From Neocallimastix lanati (nom. inval.) (taxonomy: Eukaryota > Neocallimastigomycota > Neocallimastigomycetes > Neocallimastigales > Neocallimastigaceae): a DNA stretch of 64,000 nt. The DNA lies in assembly GCA_016946835.1 (NCBI GenBank), contig JACVTC010000029.1, positions 632,001-696,000 of the forward strand. The letters are read 5' to 3'. A program made the translations under genes and the position numbers. Below, in pieces: positions 30,370-44,100 of this stretch. The notes beneath the pieces were generated by a model. That model ran no database searches and was not told the origin of the DNA. It saw nothing but the letters and a program-made list of their open reading frames with translations. Each line of letters starts with the position of its first letter. Within the stretch, counting starts at the first letter, position 1.

Positions 30370-32145
30370 CACAAATTAATAGTATTATTTCTATCACATT
30401 TAGCATCAATTAACTTGGTTTCAATATTTTTATAGCGTTCAATTAAGACACTGATTTCATTAGCTTTATTTATTGCTCTTTTTTTATTTTCCAAATTCCT
30501 TTTATTTTTCATTGATAATCATTATATGGTAAATGTTCAAGTTCATTTAATTTATCTATTAATTCATAATAAGATGATTTTGTTGGGAATAAATTATTTA
30601 AATAACTATTGAGTGATTCTGCAATAATAATATTATCATTACATGTATTATCATTTTTTTTTAATTTTTCAAATAATATTTTATTTGTTTCTTGTTCTTT
30701 ATATTTTAATACTGCAAAAGAAGTAGTGTAAAAACTATTTAATTCTTTAGCGTAAGTTCTTTAAATAAATATTTGATAACTAAATTTAGGGATAATAAAA
30801 AATAAGAAATTATAAAGTTTTGGTAAAAAAATAGATTATAAATCAACACTTCAATAATAACACTAAAACACAAAATAATAGTTTTAAAGAACAAGTTTTT
30901 TTAATTTTTTAAATATTAAAATCTTTATTTATTTTAAAGTGTTATTAACAAGAAATCGTTAATAACAATTACATCGATTAAAATACATGAAATTTGATAA
31001 CTATTTATATTTTTATCTTATTACATTTATAATATATAATTCCTATTGAATTATATTATCTAGCTATTTATTTAAAAACAATACTAACCTAAACTAATAA
31101 TAAATAATTAACTATTACTAAATAAAGAGAATTATAATTAATAACTAAAATAAATATAATCAATTCTAATTGAGTTCATTTATTATTTATTTATTATTTA
31201 AATATTATTAGTAAATTTATTATATATTTTCTATTTAAAAATAATATAAAAGTTGTCATAATTATTTAATATAAATTTAGCATAAAATGCCGTAAGTTTC
31301 AACATGACTAATTGCATAGTTTCATGTTGTTAATTTATCTTGTGAAAAACCTTAACTCTTATTATTTAAATTAAATTACATAAAAAGAAATGATTTTCAA
31401 ATACTAGTTTCACAAGAGAAATTTTTAATTTATTAGTATGATTGGGAAAAAATCGAAATTATGTTAAAAATATTTTCAATAATTTTATACACGTGATTTC
31501 AAATAAATTTATTTTAATTTTACTTAAATTTATGATTAAATTTAATTAAAATTATTTAAAGATATTAATAATATCTTTACAGAAATATACCATCAACAAA
31601 TATATCATCATTATATTCCCTAAATAATTTTACTTGAAAAGGGGATAGAAAAATTATTAAATTAGTATTTTTTGAATATCATAAAATTTTCACCTCGCTT
31701 TGCTTTATAATATTTAGATTCATTAGGAATTTCAGCAAATGTTGTTACATTGGATGGTAGTTCTTTATTTAGATTTCTTGATATTTGGGATTTAATTGAA
31801 TTATATTCTGGACATATAAGTCCCATTTCTTTAGAAATTTTATTATATAGGAGTTTTATTTTTATACCAAAAGGAATTGAACTTTTTTCAATTCCATCTT
31901 TATTTTTATTATTCATTAAAGATAGAGATACATCGTGTTCTTTTTCAGGATGATTATGTGAATTATCATATTTTAATATTTTTTTCTTATCATTTAAAAT
32001 AATAAAAGATTTACATTTATTTCAGTATATAAACTTTGGAATTATCTTTTCTTAATATATGAAAAATTAAATTTATATTTTTTATTAATAATAATTTATT
32101 TTTTTCCTTTGTTAGACTCACATCAATAATTCGATTTTCTTCCAT
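30370..32145 (-). pseudogene. FLYWCH/Mutator-like transposase, minus copy, interrupted
   Basis: Start codon at 32143-32145 (MEENRIIDVSLTKEKNK). The N-terminal FLYWCH part is frameshifted. An open piece (31662-31916) has DGIEKSSIPFGIKIK, YNKISKEMGLICPEY and LNKELPSNVTTFAEIP, then NDDIFVDG at about 31590. After about 770 foreign bp the protein resumes with PKFSYQIF and RTYAKELNSFYTTSF (30760-30800) and decays near 30370. Inverted relative of the plus copy. Stops, frameshifts and the insertion rule out activity. Confidence 0.7.
30812..31588. other. Insertion within the minus-strand transposase relic
   Basis: About 770 bp absent from the plus copy, placed between DGxF and xxPKF of the DDE transposase core. 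It is AT-rich, without a gene, and includes GATATTAATAATATC near its right edge. It is likely a small non-coding transposon or solo LTR. It is not a plausible intron because the far end lacks AG. Confidence 0.45.
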
Positions 32146-32146
32146 T

Positions 32147-32893
32147 TCTATATTTTTATAAATATTTTTTAATTATATAATTAAAATTATTATATTATTC
32201 TTAATACTAATTTTGAAAAATTAGTTTTTCAATTATTTGTAAAAAAAATAAATAAAGAATGCAATAATATAAGTACAAGTATATAAAATAAAATAAAACA
32301 AAATAAAATAAATTGTAAAATATGAATATAATGTACAAATTGAATTAAATAAAGTAAAATAAAATAAATAGTAGAATATAAATATATAGTACAGATTGAA
32401 TAAAATAAAATAAAATAAAATTAAAATAAAATAAATATCCATTATTAATTTTTATTAAAGAATATTAAAGATCAATGTTTTCGAAATGAAAATTTTTTAC
32501 ATTTTTATTATATTCAATTAATGATGTAGTTTAATATTATTGGTAGTTAATAATCTCATTAAATATAAATGATTTTTTGCTTTCTAACATATATAATTAA
32601 ATAAAACATTTTATTTTTAAAAATAAATTGTCTTTAATATTCTTTAATAAAAAAAAAATAATAAATATTTATTTTATTATATATACTTGTACTTTTATAA
32701 TATTACTTTTAATATTTATTTTATTTTATTTTATATACTTGTACTTATATTATTACTTTATTTATTTATTTATTTATTTATTTTACAAATAATTGAAAAA
32801 CTAATTTTTCAAAATTAATATTAAGAATAATATTGGATAATTAATATAATAATTATAATTATATAATTAAAAAATATTTATAAAAATATAGAA
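32147..32893. repeat. Inverted repeat arms and spacer between two transposase copies
   Basis: The roughly 100-110 bp before each start codon are near-identical in opposite orientation (32147-32255 and 32780-32893, sharing ATAATTGAAAAACTAATTTT). The spacer holds further inverted ATTTT/AAAAT-rich stretches with 'tacaagtatata' on the left and 'tatacttgta' on the right. The arms could be terminal inverted repeats of two abutting elements or the centre of one inverted duplication. Confidence 0.6.
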
Positions 32894-33890
32894 ATGGAAG
32901 AAAATTTAATTATTAATATAAGTGAATTCAACAAAGGAAAAGAACAAATTATTATTAATAAAAAATATAAATTTAATTTTTCATATAAAAGAAAAGATAA
33001 TTCCAAAATGTATAAATGTACAGAATATAAAAAAATAAATAAATGTAAATCTTTTATTATTTTAAATGATAAGAAAGAAATTTTAAAGTATAATAGTTCA
33101 CATAATCATCCTAAAAATGAATACGATGTATCCCTATCTATAATAAAACATAAAATTAAAGATGGAATTGAAAAAAGTTCAATTCCTTTTGGTATAAAAA
33201 TAAAACCCCTATATAATAAAATTTCTAAAGAAATGGAACTTATATGTCCAGAATATAATTCAATTAAATCCCAAATATCAAGAAATTTAAATAAAAAATT
33301 ACCATCCAATTTAACAACATTTGCTGAAATTCCAAGTGAATCTGAATATTATAAAACAAAGCGAAGTGAAAATTTTATGATATTCAAAAATTTTAATTCA
33401 ATAATTTTTCAATCCCCTTTTCAAGCAAAATTATTTAGGGAATATAATGATGATATATTTGTTGATGGTACATTTTTTATTGCCCTAAATTTAGTTATCA
33501 AGTATTTATTACAAGAACTTATGCTAAAGAATTAGATAGTTTTTACACTACTTCTTTTGAAATATTAAAAAATAAAGAACAAGAAACATATAAAATGTTA
33601 TTTGAAAAATTGAAAAAAAATGCTAATACATGTAACAATAATATTATAATTGAACCAAAAAATTTGCATTGTGATTTTGAAAGTGGCATATCTAAAGCAG
33701 CAAAAACAATATTTCCAAATATAAATATTAAATATTGCATTTGACATTATAAAAAATCGCTAGAAATTAAAAAAAATAAATTATGCTATAATGAAGTAAA
33801 AAATGATAATAATATATAAATTTATTATAAAGCTATTTCAAATTTACCATTTATAAATCCTGAATATATATTTGATATTTATGTTATAAT
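32894..33890 (+). pseudogene. FLYWCH/Mutator-like transposase, plus copy, frameshifted
   Basis: 213 codons are open (32894-33535): FLYWCH zinc finger with YKCTEYKKINKCKSF and HNHPKN (CX..C..HxH), linker, then the MULE DDE entry DDIFVDGTFFIA. One missing base near 33487 ends the frame; the shifted frame continues as PKFSYQVFITRTYAKELDS, FYTTSFEILKNKEQETYKM and LHCDFESGISKAAKTIFPN, then more stops appear. The transposase would bind and cut terminal inverted repeats. The core after CI, stop, HY is missing, so the copy is dead. Confidence 0.75.
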
Positions 33891-34890
33891 TAAAATTAAA
33901 TCCATTAAAAATAATTATTGTCTATTTTATTTATTTATTTTTATTTATTTAGTTATTTATTTAGATTATATATATTATTTATTTGTTTTACTATTAATTT
34001 ATTTATTTATTAACTTTAAAAAAATTTTCCGAAATGAAATTTTTTGAAATGTATACCTCTATTTTTAGATCAGCTTATAAATCATATGATAATTAATCAA
34101 CTGATTAATTAATGATCTATTAATTTATTTTTATGTAATCATTGATAAAATAATGTAATAATAAATAAATTTTTTATTTTCATTTTATATCAATAAATAA
34201 TTAAAAAATAATAAAAAAGACAATAATAATTATAATAAAATATTATCATTTATAATAAAATAAAAAAAATATATAAATAATATATTATAATAAATAATAA
34301 ATATAAAAAAATATTTTTATAGTATTATAATAAAATATTAATATATTATATTATATAAAACTATTAAAGTACAATATAATATATTATTAAAATAAATGGA
34401 TCATCCATTATACCTTTATTAATTATTGTATTCAAAATATACTCTAAATATAATAAATAAAATAAAAAGTTACTTATTAGCTTATATAATAATATAAATA
34501 AAAATATTATTAATTAAATGCTGTAATAATTTTAAAAACTATATTAATATGTTAAAAAAAAAAATTAAATAATTAAAATTTATAATAAACAATAAAAAAG
34601 ATCTATTAAATAATTAATAATAATTAATAAAAAAAAATTTATGTTAAGAAAATAAATTTTTTTAGACTATTAATTTATGTAAACATGAATTTTACGTATA
34701 CATAAATTTTATGCGGTTAATATTTATGTAAATCTATATATAATTTTCTATATATCCATAAAAATTAAAAGTTTAAGGAGAATATACGTTTCCATATCAA
34801 TATTTAGTATATTTAATAGATGTTATATATGGTTCGTGCATGAAAAATTAAACACGTTATTAAGGAAAAAATATATTTAATTTAAAAAAT
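33891..34890. other. AT-rich intergenic, nothing assignable
   Basis: Over 85% A+T by eye with many short palindromes and no open frame beyond noise. Confidence 0.5.
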
Positions 34891-34894
34891 GTTT

Positions 34895-34895
34895 A

Positions 34896-34963
<68 letters not shown>

Positions 34964-34977
34964 TAATAATAATAATG

Positions 34978-35008
<31 letters not shown>

Positions 35009-35034
35009 TATAATAATAGTAAATAATAATAAAT

Positions 35035-35090
<56 letters not shown>

Positions 35091-35104
35091 TAATAATAAT
35101 AATG

Positions 35105-35135
<31 letters not shown>

Positions 35136-35161
35136 TATAATAATAGTAAATAATAATAAAT

Positions 35162-35231
<70 letters not shown>
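34895..35231. repeat. (AAT)n microsatellite with an internal tandem duplication
   Basis: Trinucleotide AAT/ATA repeat. An interruption pattern (TGATAATAATAATAATGATAA, then AATAAATTATAATAATAGTA and related bases) recurs about 127 bp later (34961 and 35088). Confidence 0.9.
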
Positions 35232-35639
35232 TCAAATATACCTTCTTTTTTTTTAAAAAAAAAAAAAACATGAATAATTTTATAATAAATATATATTTAA
35301 TATTCATCTATTCTATTATTTCAATATTTTCTCTTAACCTTAATTATTTTGTTAAATGTAGACCAATTTAATGGAATATAAATATTATATATTTCCTAAT
35401 AATTAATTTAATTAAAGAATACCATATTCATTGTTTAAACAGAAATTTGATTGTTTTCTTTTTTTAAATTCTCTTCTTTAAATTATTAATTTTCTATTTT
35501 CTATAGCAATTGTATTAAATTGTATGTCTTATTGTTATTAGTTACATGTTCAATTAAATTTTATTTTCCCAAAAATTTAATATTCTTTGATTTATTTATT
35601 AAGCTGAAAATTTTAATTTATCCAATGAATTATCTTTCT

Positions 35640-36180
35640 AGAGTTCTAACAATTTTCTTATTTAAAAATGACAAAGCTTTTTAGCTTTACCATCTTTAAT
35701 ATATTAGGCTATCTTCTGATACCAGTTTATTTTTTAATATTAGGTTTCACATCAAATTTGAATCTACATTTAATTCGCCCAATCCAAAAAAAAAAAAAGA
35801 ATCTAAAAGAATAATTGTGAATATTTTAGGTGGAGAAGTTGGAAATTCTTTTGAATGTTTACCATTAAAGTTTGTATGGGTTTTCGAAGTAAGATATTGA
35901 TTATTAATGAACTAAAGGTATTACCACCAATACCATTGTTATTAAGTTTTGTAAATATATTTATAAATTGAAACTGAATCATAAGCTTTTTTTTGAGGGG
36001 TCAAGAAAAGTAGGAAAGTTAAATATTTATTATTAAGTTTTCTTTTTTGATAAATTTCACGAATAGAGACAAATAAACTAATACATTCTTTGTTATTTAT
36101 AAAACCAAAATGTTTTGAACTAATAATTCTATCAGAGAAAGCATAGTCTGAAATTTTATTAGTTACAACTTTTAATTGAA
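35640..36180 (-). pseudogene. LINE-type (non-LTR) reverse transcriptase relic
   Basis: Minus strand reads VVTNKISDYAFSDRIISSKH, FGFINNKECISLFVSIREIY, NNKYLTF and PQKKAYDSVS. A shifted stretch with NNNGIGGN and RKPIQT follows. The order of a 'FGF..NK' box followed by the FKKAFDSV-like box (motif A) is typical of non-LTR reverse transcriptases. It is short, frameshifted and without endonuclease. Confidence 0.5.
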
Positions 36181-36249
36181 TTATAATAATAAAATAAAGA
36201 AATTAGTAAATGGAATAAAATAAAAAAATAATAATAAATAATAATTAAT

Positions 36250-36885
36250 AAATAATTAATTGAATAATAATAAATAATTGAATAATAATAAATAATTGAA
36301 TAATAAATAATAATAAATAATAAATAATAAATAATAAATAATAAATAATAAATAATAAATAATAAATAATAAATAATAAATAATAAATAATAAATAATAA
36401 ATAATAAATAATAAATAATAAATAATAAATAATAAATAATAAATAATAAATAATAAATAATAAATAATAAATAATAAATAATAAATAATAAATAATAAAT
36501 AATTAATTGAATAATAAATAATTGAATAATAAACAATAATAAATAATAAATAATAAATAATAAATAATAAATAATAAATAATTAATTGAATAATAAATAA
36601 TTGAATAATAAACAATAATAAATAATAAATAATAAATAATAAATAATAAATAATAAATAATAAATAAAAATAAATAAATTATAATGTAAATAATAAATAA
36701 TAAATAATAAATAACAAATAATAAATAATAAATAATAAATAATAAATAATAAATAAATAATAAATAAAAATAAATAATAAATAAATTATAATGTAAATAA
36801 TAAATAATAAATAATAAATAACAAATAATAAATAATAAATAATAAATAATAAATATTAAATAATAAATAATAAATAATAAATATT
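36250..36885. repeat. (TAATAAA)n heptanucleotide microsatellite
   Basis: Mostly exact 7-bp units broken by short variants (AATTAATTGAATAATAAATAA, AACAATAA). A 100-bp block with 'aaataaattataatgtaaat' occurs twice (about 36668 and 36776). Its antisense reads as long Leu/Ile/Tyr-only frames that are not genes. Confidence 0.9.
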
Positions 36886-38145
36886 TATTTATTTTATTTT
36901 ATGAATATATAAATAATATATATAATATATTTAATAAAAATCTTTTTACATTATTATTTTATTATTGAAAAATAAAATTAAAAATTTTTTATTAAATAAT
37001 ATAAAATGAAAATAAAAACTTTATAATTATATAAAAATAAATTATAAATCATTAATTAATCATTTGATTAATTATCACTAATTTGTAGTGTGATTTAATA
37101 TAACATAATATAAAATAGATTTATGTAATATCATAAATTCTATACATAAACATAAAATTAATGTATATATAAAATTTTAGTTACATAAATATTATATTTT
37201 TATATAAATATTATATTATTATATATTTTATATTAATTATAACTATTATAAATTTTTTATTATTTATATTATACTTTTTATAATATTAAACTAAATAATT
37301 AATTCTTATTATTTTATAATAGTTTTGAATTAAAGAGTATTACATAAAGAATGCTTTTTCTTTATATTTATTCTTTGCAGCAAATTTGCTATATATTTAT
37401 TTTTATTATATAAAAGTAATTTAATAGTATTAACAATATGAAATTATAGATTTTAGTATTTAAATAAAATAAATTTAAATTATAAATAAATGAGTAAACA
37501 AAATTATATAAATAATTAATAAAAATTCTCACTAAAAGAGATAAGCGAACCAAGTTATATCAATAATAAAATATTTTTATATAATAAAAAAAACTTTTAT
37601 TAAATATTAAATTGTTTTTATATATTTTTTATGTATATTTAATATATGCATTTTTATTATTAATCTTTATATTTATTATTGATCATATAATAATATATAT
37701 TAAAAAGAAAATAAAAATTATATGAAAAAATTAAAAATATAATGTTTATAATTTTAAATAATTTTTTGTAAGCTCTAATGGTATTAAATATATTTCTTTA
37801 ATTAATTTTGATGTGTAATTTATAGAATAAAAAAAAAAAATTAAGTTAAAATGAAAAAAAAAAAAAAAAAAAAAAGATATTTCATGATATAGAAATTAAA
37901 AAATACTTTAACTACATGTATTTGAATTTTTTTATTATGAAGATTATTATTTATAATGATAATTTTAAGATTATCATCACAGAAAAAAATTTCTTCAAAA
38001 TCTGTATGAATGTAATTTATTTAATACTTAATGAAAAAATTATTTCATGTAATTTCCTTTTTGTAACATTATGAAAGTTTCGATAAACATATTTTATTTT
38101 ATTTTAATTTTAATCATAATATAATATTAAACCCTTTTCCATTAC
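36886..38145. other. AT-rich region downstream of the giant gene
   Basis: No gene seen. Contains the 3' flank of the minus-strand gene ending at 38146 and a poly-A run at 37857-37876. Confidence 0.5.
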
Positions 38146-41100
38146 TTAATATTTGTTTATAAAAATTATAGATATTAAAAGGGAGAATATTAACATAAGA
38201 AAATAGGGCTTTATTAGATTTGAATTACTACTTATATTACATTTTTTTGGATTTTCTTCATTTTCTATACATTCAACATAACCGAGTTGTTCAATGGAAC
38301 AAATCTTTAATTCATCAGTTTCCTTATCAACTACAACATAATTATTAATACAGACCAGATCAAACATGGAAATACTTTCTTCTATGTTATATGTACAATT
38401 TGTAAAAATACCACTGACTGATTCCAAGTTGTTTTTCCTACGACCTTGAGAAATTGCTGTTGAATTATTATTTATACGAATATTCTCTATAGCTTGTTTA
38501 ACATTTCCTGGTAATTCTTCTGTCAAAGCTAGGGGGAAGTTAATAACAACATTTTCATCATAGGAACAGTATTTGGATTTCATTGGAACGAAATTGGAAT
38601 AACTATCACAGCGGTAGTAGGCTTTCTCAATATAATAATATTGACCAATGATACAGTTTTGTTTAGTACATTCCGTCTCTTCCAATTCCTCAGAATCATG
38701 AATACAATAGTAAATTGTACCTGTATTTGTTATGTAGTAGCCAGATTCACTGATAGGACTACAATTACTATTTTCATCCTGATTACAGTAATACATCTCT
38801 TTATCTATCGTGTAGTAATAACCGTCTTTGGCAATGGTTTGAATTTTTATTTCATCTGCTGCTGCTTTCTCAAACTTATAAATGTACTTTTTGGTAGGAT
38901 CAATAGAAATGTAGGCATAACCTGAAATATTAGGTAAAATAAAATTTTCATTTCTATAACGGAAGATGGTTTTTGCTTGGGAATCATAATAATATGTATC
39001 TTCATCGGGTTCATAGATATGACAGGAGGAATGCGTACAAGCATACATCACAAGATTAACATGCTTGGAAAGGTAGGTCCTTCTTTCGATGGTGGTATTT
39101 GTAAACATATTAATGATGTAGTATCCTGTTTGGTCCACCATTTGAGCTGTAAATTGATTCATGCGGTAGAGGTGTTGAGAGAAGCCATAGCCATAGATGT
39201 AAGAATTAATACCTTCGGAGAGGTAACAATCTCCAGTTTCACGATTTTTAATTGAAGATTGAGCTAGAACAAGCTCTCCTTTATAAGTAACACAGAATTC
39301 ATTCTTCTTCATATCAGCATTGGGGGTGCATTTATTATCTTTAAAGATACAAGTGATATCCTTATCATAGACAAAAGAATACAATTTATTATTTATATTA
39401 TATTTCAGGATTCTCTTATTAATGTCAGTAATATAGGTAACAGTATTCAGAGCATCAACAGGTTGACAATTACTTCCTTTACAAAGGTACAATTTAACAT
39501 GGTTATCATTGTATTCATCGATATTACGACTACGAACAATTCGGTTTTCTTTATTATTCAGAAAGATATAAGCTGTTTCGTATATTTGAAGAATACAATC
39601 AATATCGAGGGTATAGATACTTGATTTCTCTGCAAAGTACCTATCATGATAGGATTCGTTGGCTTCAAAACAATTGGTGGTAGAGGTCGTATAGACGTAG
39701 GTGGCTGTTTTTCCAGAAATAACATTCGGCTTCACTACAATAGTATCAGTGGCAAAATAGAAGACGGAATGGTCACTATTCGTGCAGAAATCACCAGCCC
39801 CTATTGAGGTTGTTGCTTTTTTCGTCATGGAATACTCGAGTGTGATATAGCATTTATTATTACTGAATTCACAGATGGGAACAGCGGCTAATTCATTTAT
39901 GGTTAAAGCAGCACATTTACCTTCCACACAACGAATAATACCATAGACATCATCGGTATCTCTGGCACTGAAAATTTTATCTTCTTCTTTATTCAACTCT
40001 TTTTTTTTAACAATCTCCATTATATTTTCTGAATTATCAATAACCTCTAGTGATTCATTCTTTCTTTTAGAAAGTTTCTTATTCAAAGAATTCCTGATCT
40101 TGAATTGAAGATCTTTTTCAAGTTCAGAACGTCTTTTAATGGAAACTTCTCCTTTTAGGGCTCCTCGGAAGATACCATTATGAACACGAATTTCTTTACA
40201 TCTATTTCCAATACGACAATGAACTAATTTATCCGGTTCACTCGTTAAATAGTAGCCACTGAGGGCGTCTTCAAGGGAACAGGAAATTACATTACCCGCT
40301 TCCACACATTTAATGATGGTGTTATTTTCTTCTGTACAGTCGGCATTGAAATAGTAGTGTTCCATGGGATTTATTTCGTAACAAGTTATAAAACTTTTAC
40401 AAAATATTAAAGTCTTACTCGAGGAAGTGAGATAATATCCTGGATTACCTTTTGCTACATAACATCCATCATTGAGGGTACATTCAATGAGGGGATATAG
40501 GTTTCGATCAGAACCAGAATTTAAATATTTTACACCACTATCAGGATTAATGAAGATACATTCATTATTGGGGTTACAATGAATAATACCAAGTTTACCA
40601 TCTTCTCCGTAACCTATATAATTTCCAGGCTTAATATTTACTTTTATACAAACACCATTGGTACATTTTATTAAGTTATTACCATTTGTATAATACACCG
40701 TTTTTGGTCTGTTATTGCTATCACTGTTGTCACGACTATCACGACCATTACCATTAGATTGATTAGGATTAATAATATAGCAGTTTTCACCATCCTTATC
40801 ACAATAAATAATAATAGATGTCTTCGATCCACCTGAACCATCAATCACATACCCATCCTCATCAGTGTATTCCATTTTTCCTTCCTCATTACAACGAATG
40901 GCCTTTTTATTGATGGCATCATAGAGATAGGTGTTTGGAGAACAACCTTTACTTTCTGTACACACTTTCGTAATTTCATCACACGTATAAATCGTATAAC
41001 CCGATTGATCCCCATCCATGGAATCGACAACATTACCATTCTTATCAACAATAATGGAGCCACTTTTGTAATAGCGATTAATAGAGTAATACGAGACTTT

Positions 41101-44100
41101 AAATAAAGCAAATGTTGAACTTCGAATTCCTGGGAATCCATTCTTTGAAATTGTTGCAGATACGAAAATATCTTTGTTTTTAGAGGCATAGACAGCATCA
41201 GAATTATTAGATTTAAAGAACTTCAATTGTCCATTTGCATAACAATAATTTCCTGGAACAACCATTGCAGGCTCTGGACATATAGGAGACTCTCTTTCAT
41301 AACACTCATTATTTTCTCTTTCACAAACAATCACAGGTTTCTGTGAATTACCAGCATTAACATAATATCCAATTTCGGCTTCTACTGTATTACATCCTGC
41401 CGAGGAATCACATTGAATCAATGGATAGGATAATTTGTTATACCCATTATTTAAATAATAACCTTCAGAAGTGAAAGCTGGCCTCCAAGTACATTTCTGA
41501 ATAGTACTTCTGGGGGATCTTCTTCGACTAGAAACTGTCGTCTCTACACATTCAATTAACCCTTGATTTCCATTTTCATCTTTTCCTACGTAGTAGGATG
41601 GGACACTCGTCGGCGTTTGCTTCTCACATTTGGTATTCGTGCAGGCAATAATGGCATTCTCTAGACCAGTGCTTTCGCCATTTACATGATATTCTGTATC
41701 ATCTATTCCCTCCGTTATTGTCATTCCTGTACATCCATCTTTTTTAGTACATTTAATCATTTGATTGGTATCACCGGTCTCAGAGTAATTTGAATTGAGA
41801 TAGAGACCTTCTTGAACATCATATGATTTCTTCACAATGCATGTCACCTTTTTATTACTTGAATCAATAGAGCATTCAATAATACCTTTTTTTGATGAGG
41901 TATTATCAGATGAAGTTCCTTCATCCTTTCCAGCATTTATGTAAATTTCATTATTACCTTTGGTGGCACCACTACTACTTATACTACATCCAAGTTTTTC
42001 ACATTTAATTAAAGGCTTGTCATTCTTTGTTTCCTCATCACTATTAACATACACATCATTTACACTGCCATCCTGTAATTCACAAACTGACTTCACACAT
42101 ACAATTAAGGCATCTTTCATCTTATTACTGTTTTTATTTCCAGTATTTATAAAATATTGTGGATTTTCATCAGAACCCAAAGAACCTCCAGAGATGGTAG
42201 TGGCTATACATGTTTCAGAATTACATTTAATAACTTGATTAACTTGATCAAGTTCTGGATAACTTCCATTTAGAAAGACATCACCATCATTACCACTAAT
42301 GGCTTTGCAGGTTATTTTTTCACCATTCTTTCTACATTCTATTAAATCACTATCAGGATCACCATTAATAAAATATTGGGGTTTATCATTATCCGCTGAA
42401 GATGGTTTAGAAGAACATTTGTTACCGTCACAATAAATAATTTGATTTGGATTAGATGAATCGATAAATACCCCATCATCAATAGTAGGAATAGGTACTA
42501 CTTTTTTACATATTTTTTCGCCATCAATAACTTCGCATTTAATTATTTCCTCTCCACTCAAATAATATTCATTACTATCTGTTGAAGCACCTGTAGATTT
42601 TGGTTTACAACCATTCTCATCACAAACAATCAACTGACCAGTATTATTATCAATAAAAGTATCTTCTTCACCTAATTTGCTAATTGTACATCTTCCTTCA
42701 TTAACTGTTTTAATACATTTAATTATGCCACCTTCATTTTCTTTTCCAGCATTAACAAAATTATATTCAGTTTTTTCGTCAGTATATTCAATTAATTTTT
42801 CTTTACATACTTTATTTTCACAGATGATAAGTTGATTTTCATTTTTATCATTATCATAATTGGCATTAATGTAAACACTACCTTCACTCGAAGTTATTGA
42901 GTCACAAGTTACCTTGTTATCTTTATTTGCAATACATTCAATGATATCACCTCGATAGTCTCCAGAAGTATCTGAATCTCCTGAATTAAAGTAATATTCG
43001 GGATTATCTGGCGAAGCTCCACTCTTAGTTAATTCACAACTACCATCTTCACATTTAATAAGTTGATTTTCATCATCAGCTTTACCAAAGTTTGAATTTA
43101 TAAAAACTTGATTTTCGTTTTCAAATTCATTAAAATCTTCAACCGTTATGCAATTATCATTATATGAACATTTAATAAGAGAATTTATATTATTATCTGG
43201 ATCTGTGTTAATGTAATATTCAGTTTTCTTTGGAGTTGAACCATTATCTTGAGCAGTACATTCAGTGGCAGAGCAAACAATGATTTGCTTTTGATTATAA
43301 GTACTTATATATACATTTGTTGGTAATTGATTTTCAATTAATCTACAAGAAGCTTTATATTTCTTTTCTTCCTCTTCATTTATTTCTTCCATAGTACATT
43401 CTATAACAGCATTTTCAATTCCATTAGCTTCACCATGAACATAATACTCAGTTTTGTCATCTGCTTTGACATTATTATAGTATTCGCATTCTGTATTGGA
43501 TGTACATTTAATCAAATAATTTTCATTATCTTTTTCTTCACCATAATTACTATTTATATAAAAGACTTCAGAAGCTTCATTGGTAATAATTGCTTCCTTA
43601 CTTTCACATTCACTATTTGATTCACATTTAATAAGGGGTAATTTTTTATTATCATTACTTATATAATCTCCAGCATTAATATAATAACTCTCAGCTCCTT
43701 CTGCTTCTGAAGTTTTACATTCTATTGAGGAAGCTTCTGTTCCATTATAGCTTTTATTATAACAAATAATTAAAGGTTTTCCACTTTCACCATTATCATT
43801 TTTGTCATCTACCTTAAGGTTACCATTAAAAAAAACACTATTACTTTCAGCTGATATTGTTATACAAGTACCAGAACATTTAATCAGAATAGAAGAATCA
43901 TCAGCTGCCTCGTCAGCATTTTTAAAATAGGTAGGAATATTATTATTACCTAACATATTTTCATTTTCATTAACACTTAAGCATTCCTCCGAGTTACATT
44001 GAATAAGTTTACTATCATCATTATTTATATATATGTCGTTTGGATATCCATCATAAGCAATACAATAGTTTTCATCGGGACATCTAATTAATGCTTTAGG

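Noticed and set aside
30812-31588. Intron in the minus-strand transposase
   Set aside because: The donor-like GTAAAG has no matching AG at the resumption point, and the plus copy lacks it.
36159-36615. Long minus-strand frames of Leu/Ile/Tyr only
   Set aside because: They are translations of the heptanucleotide repeat, which by its period of seven keeps all frames similar.
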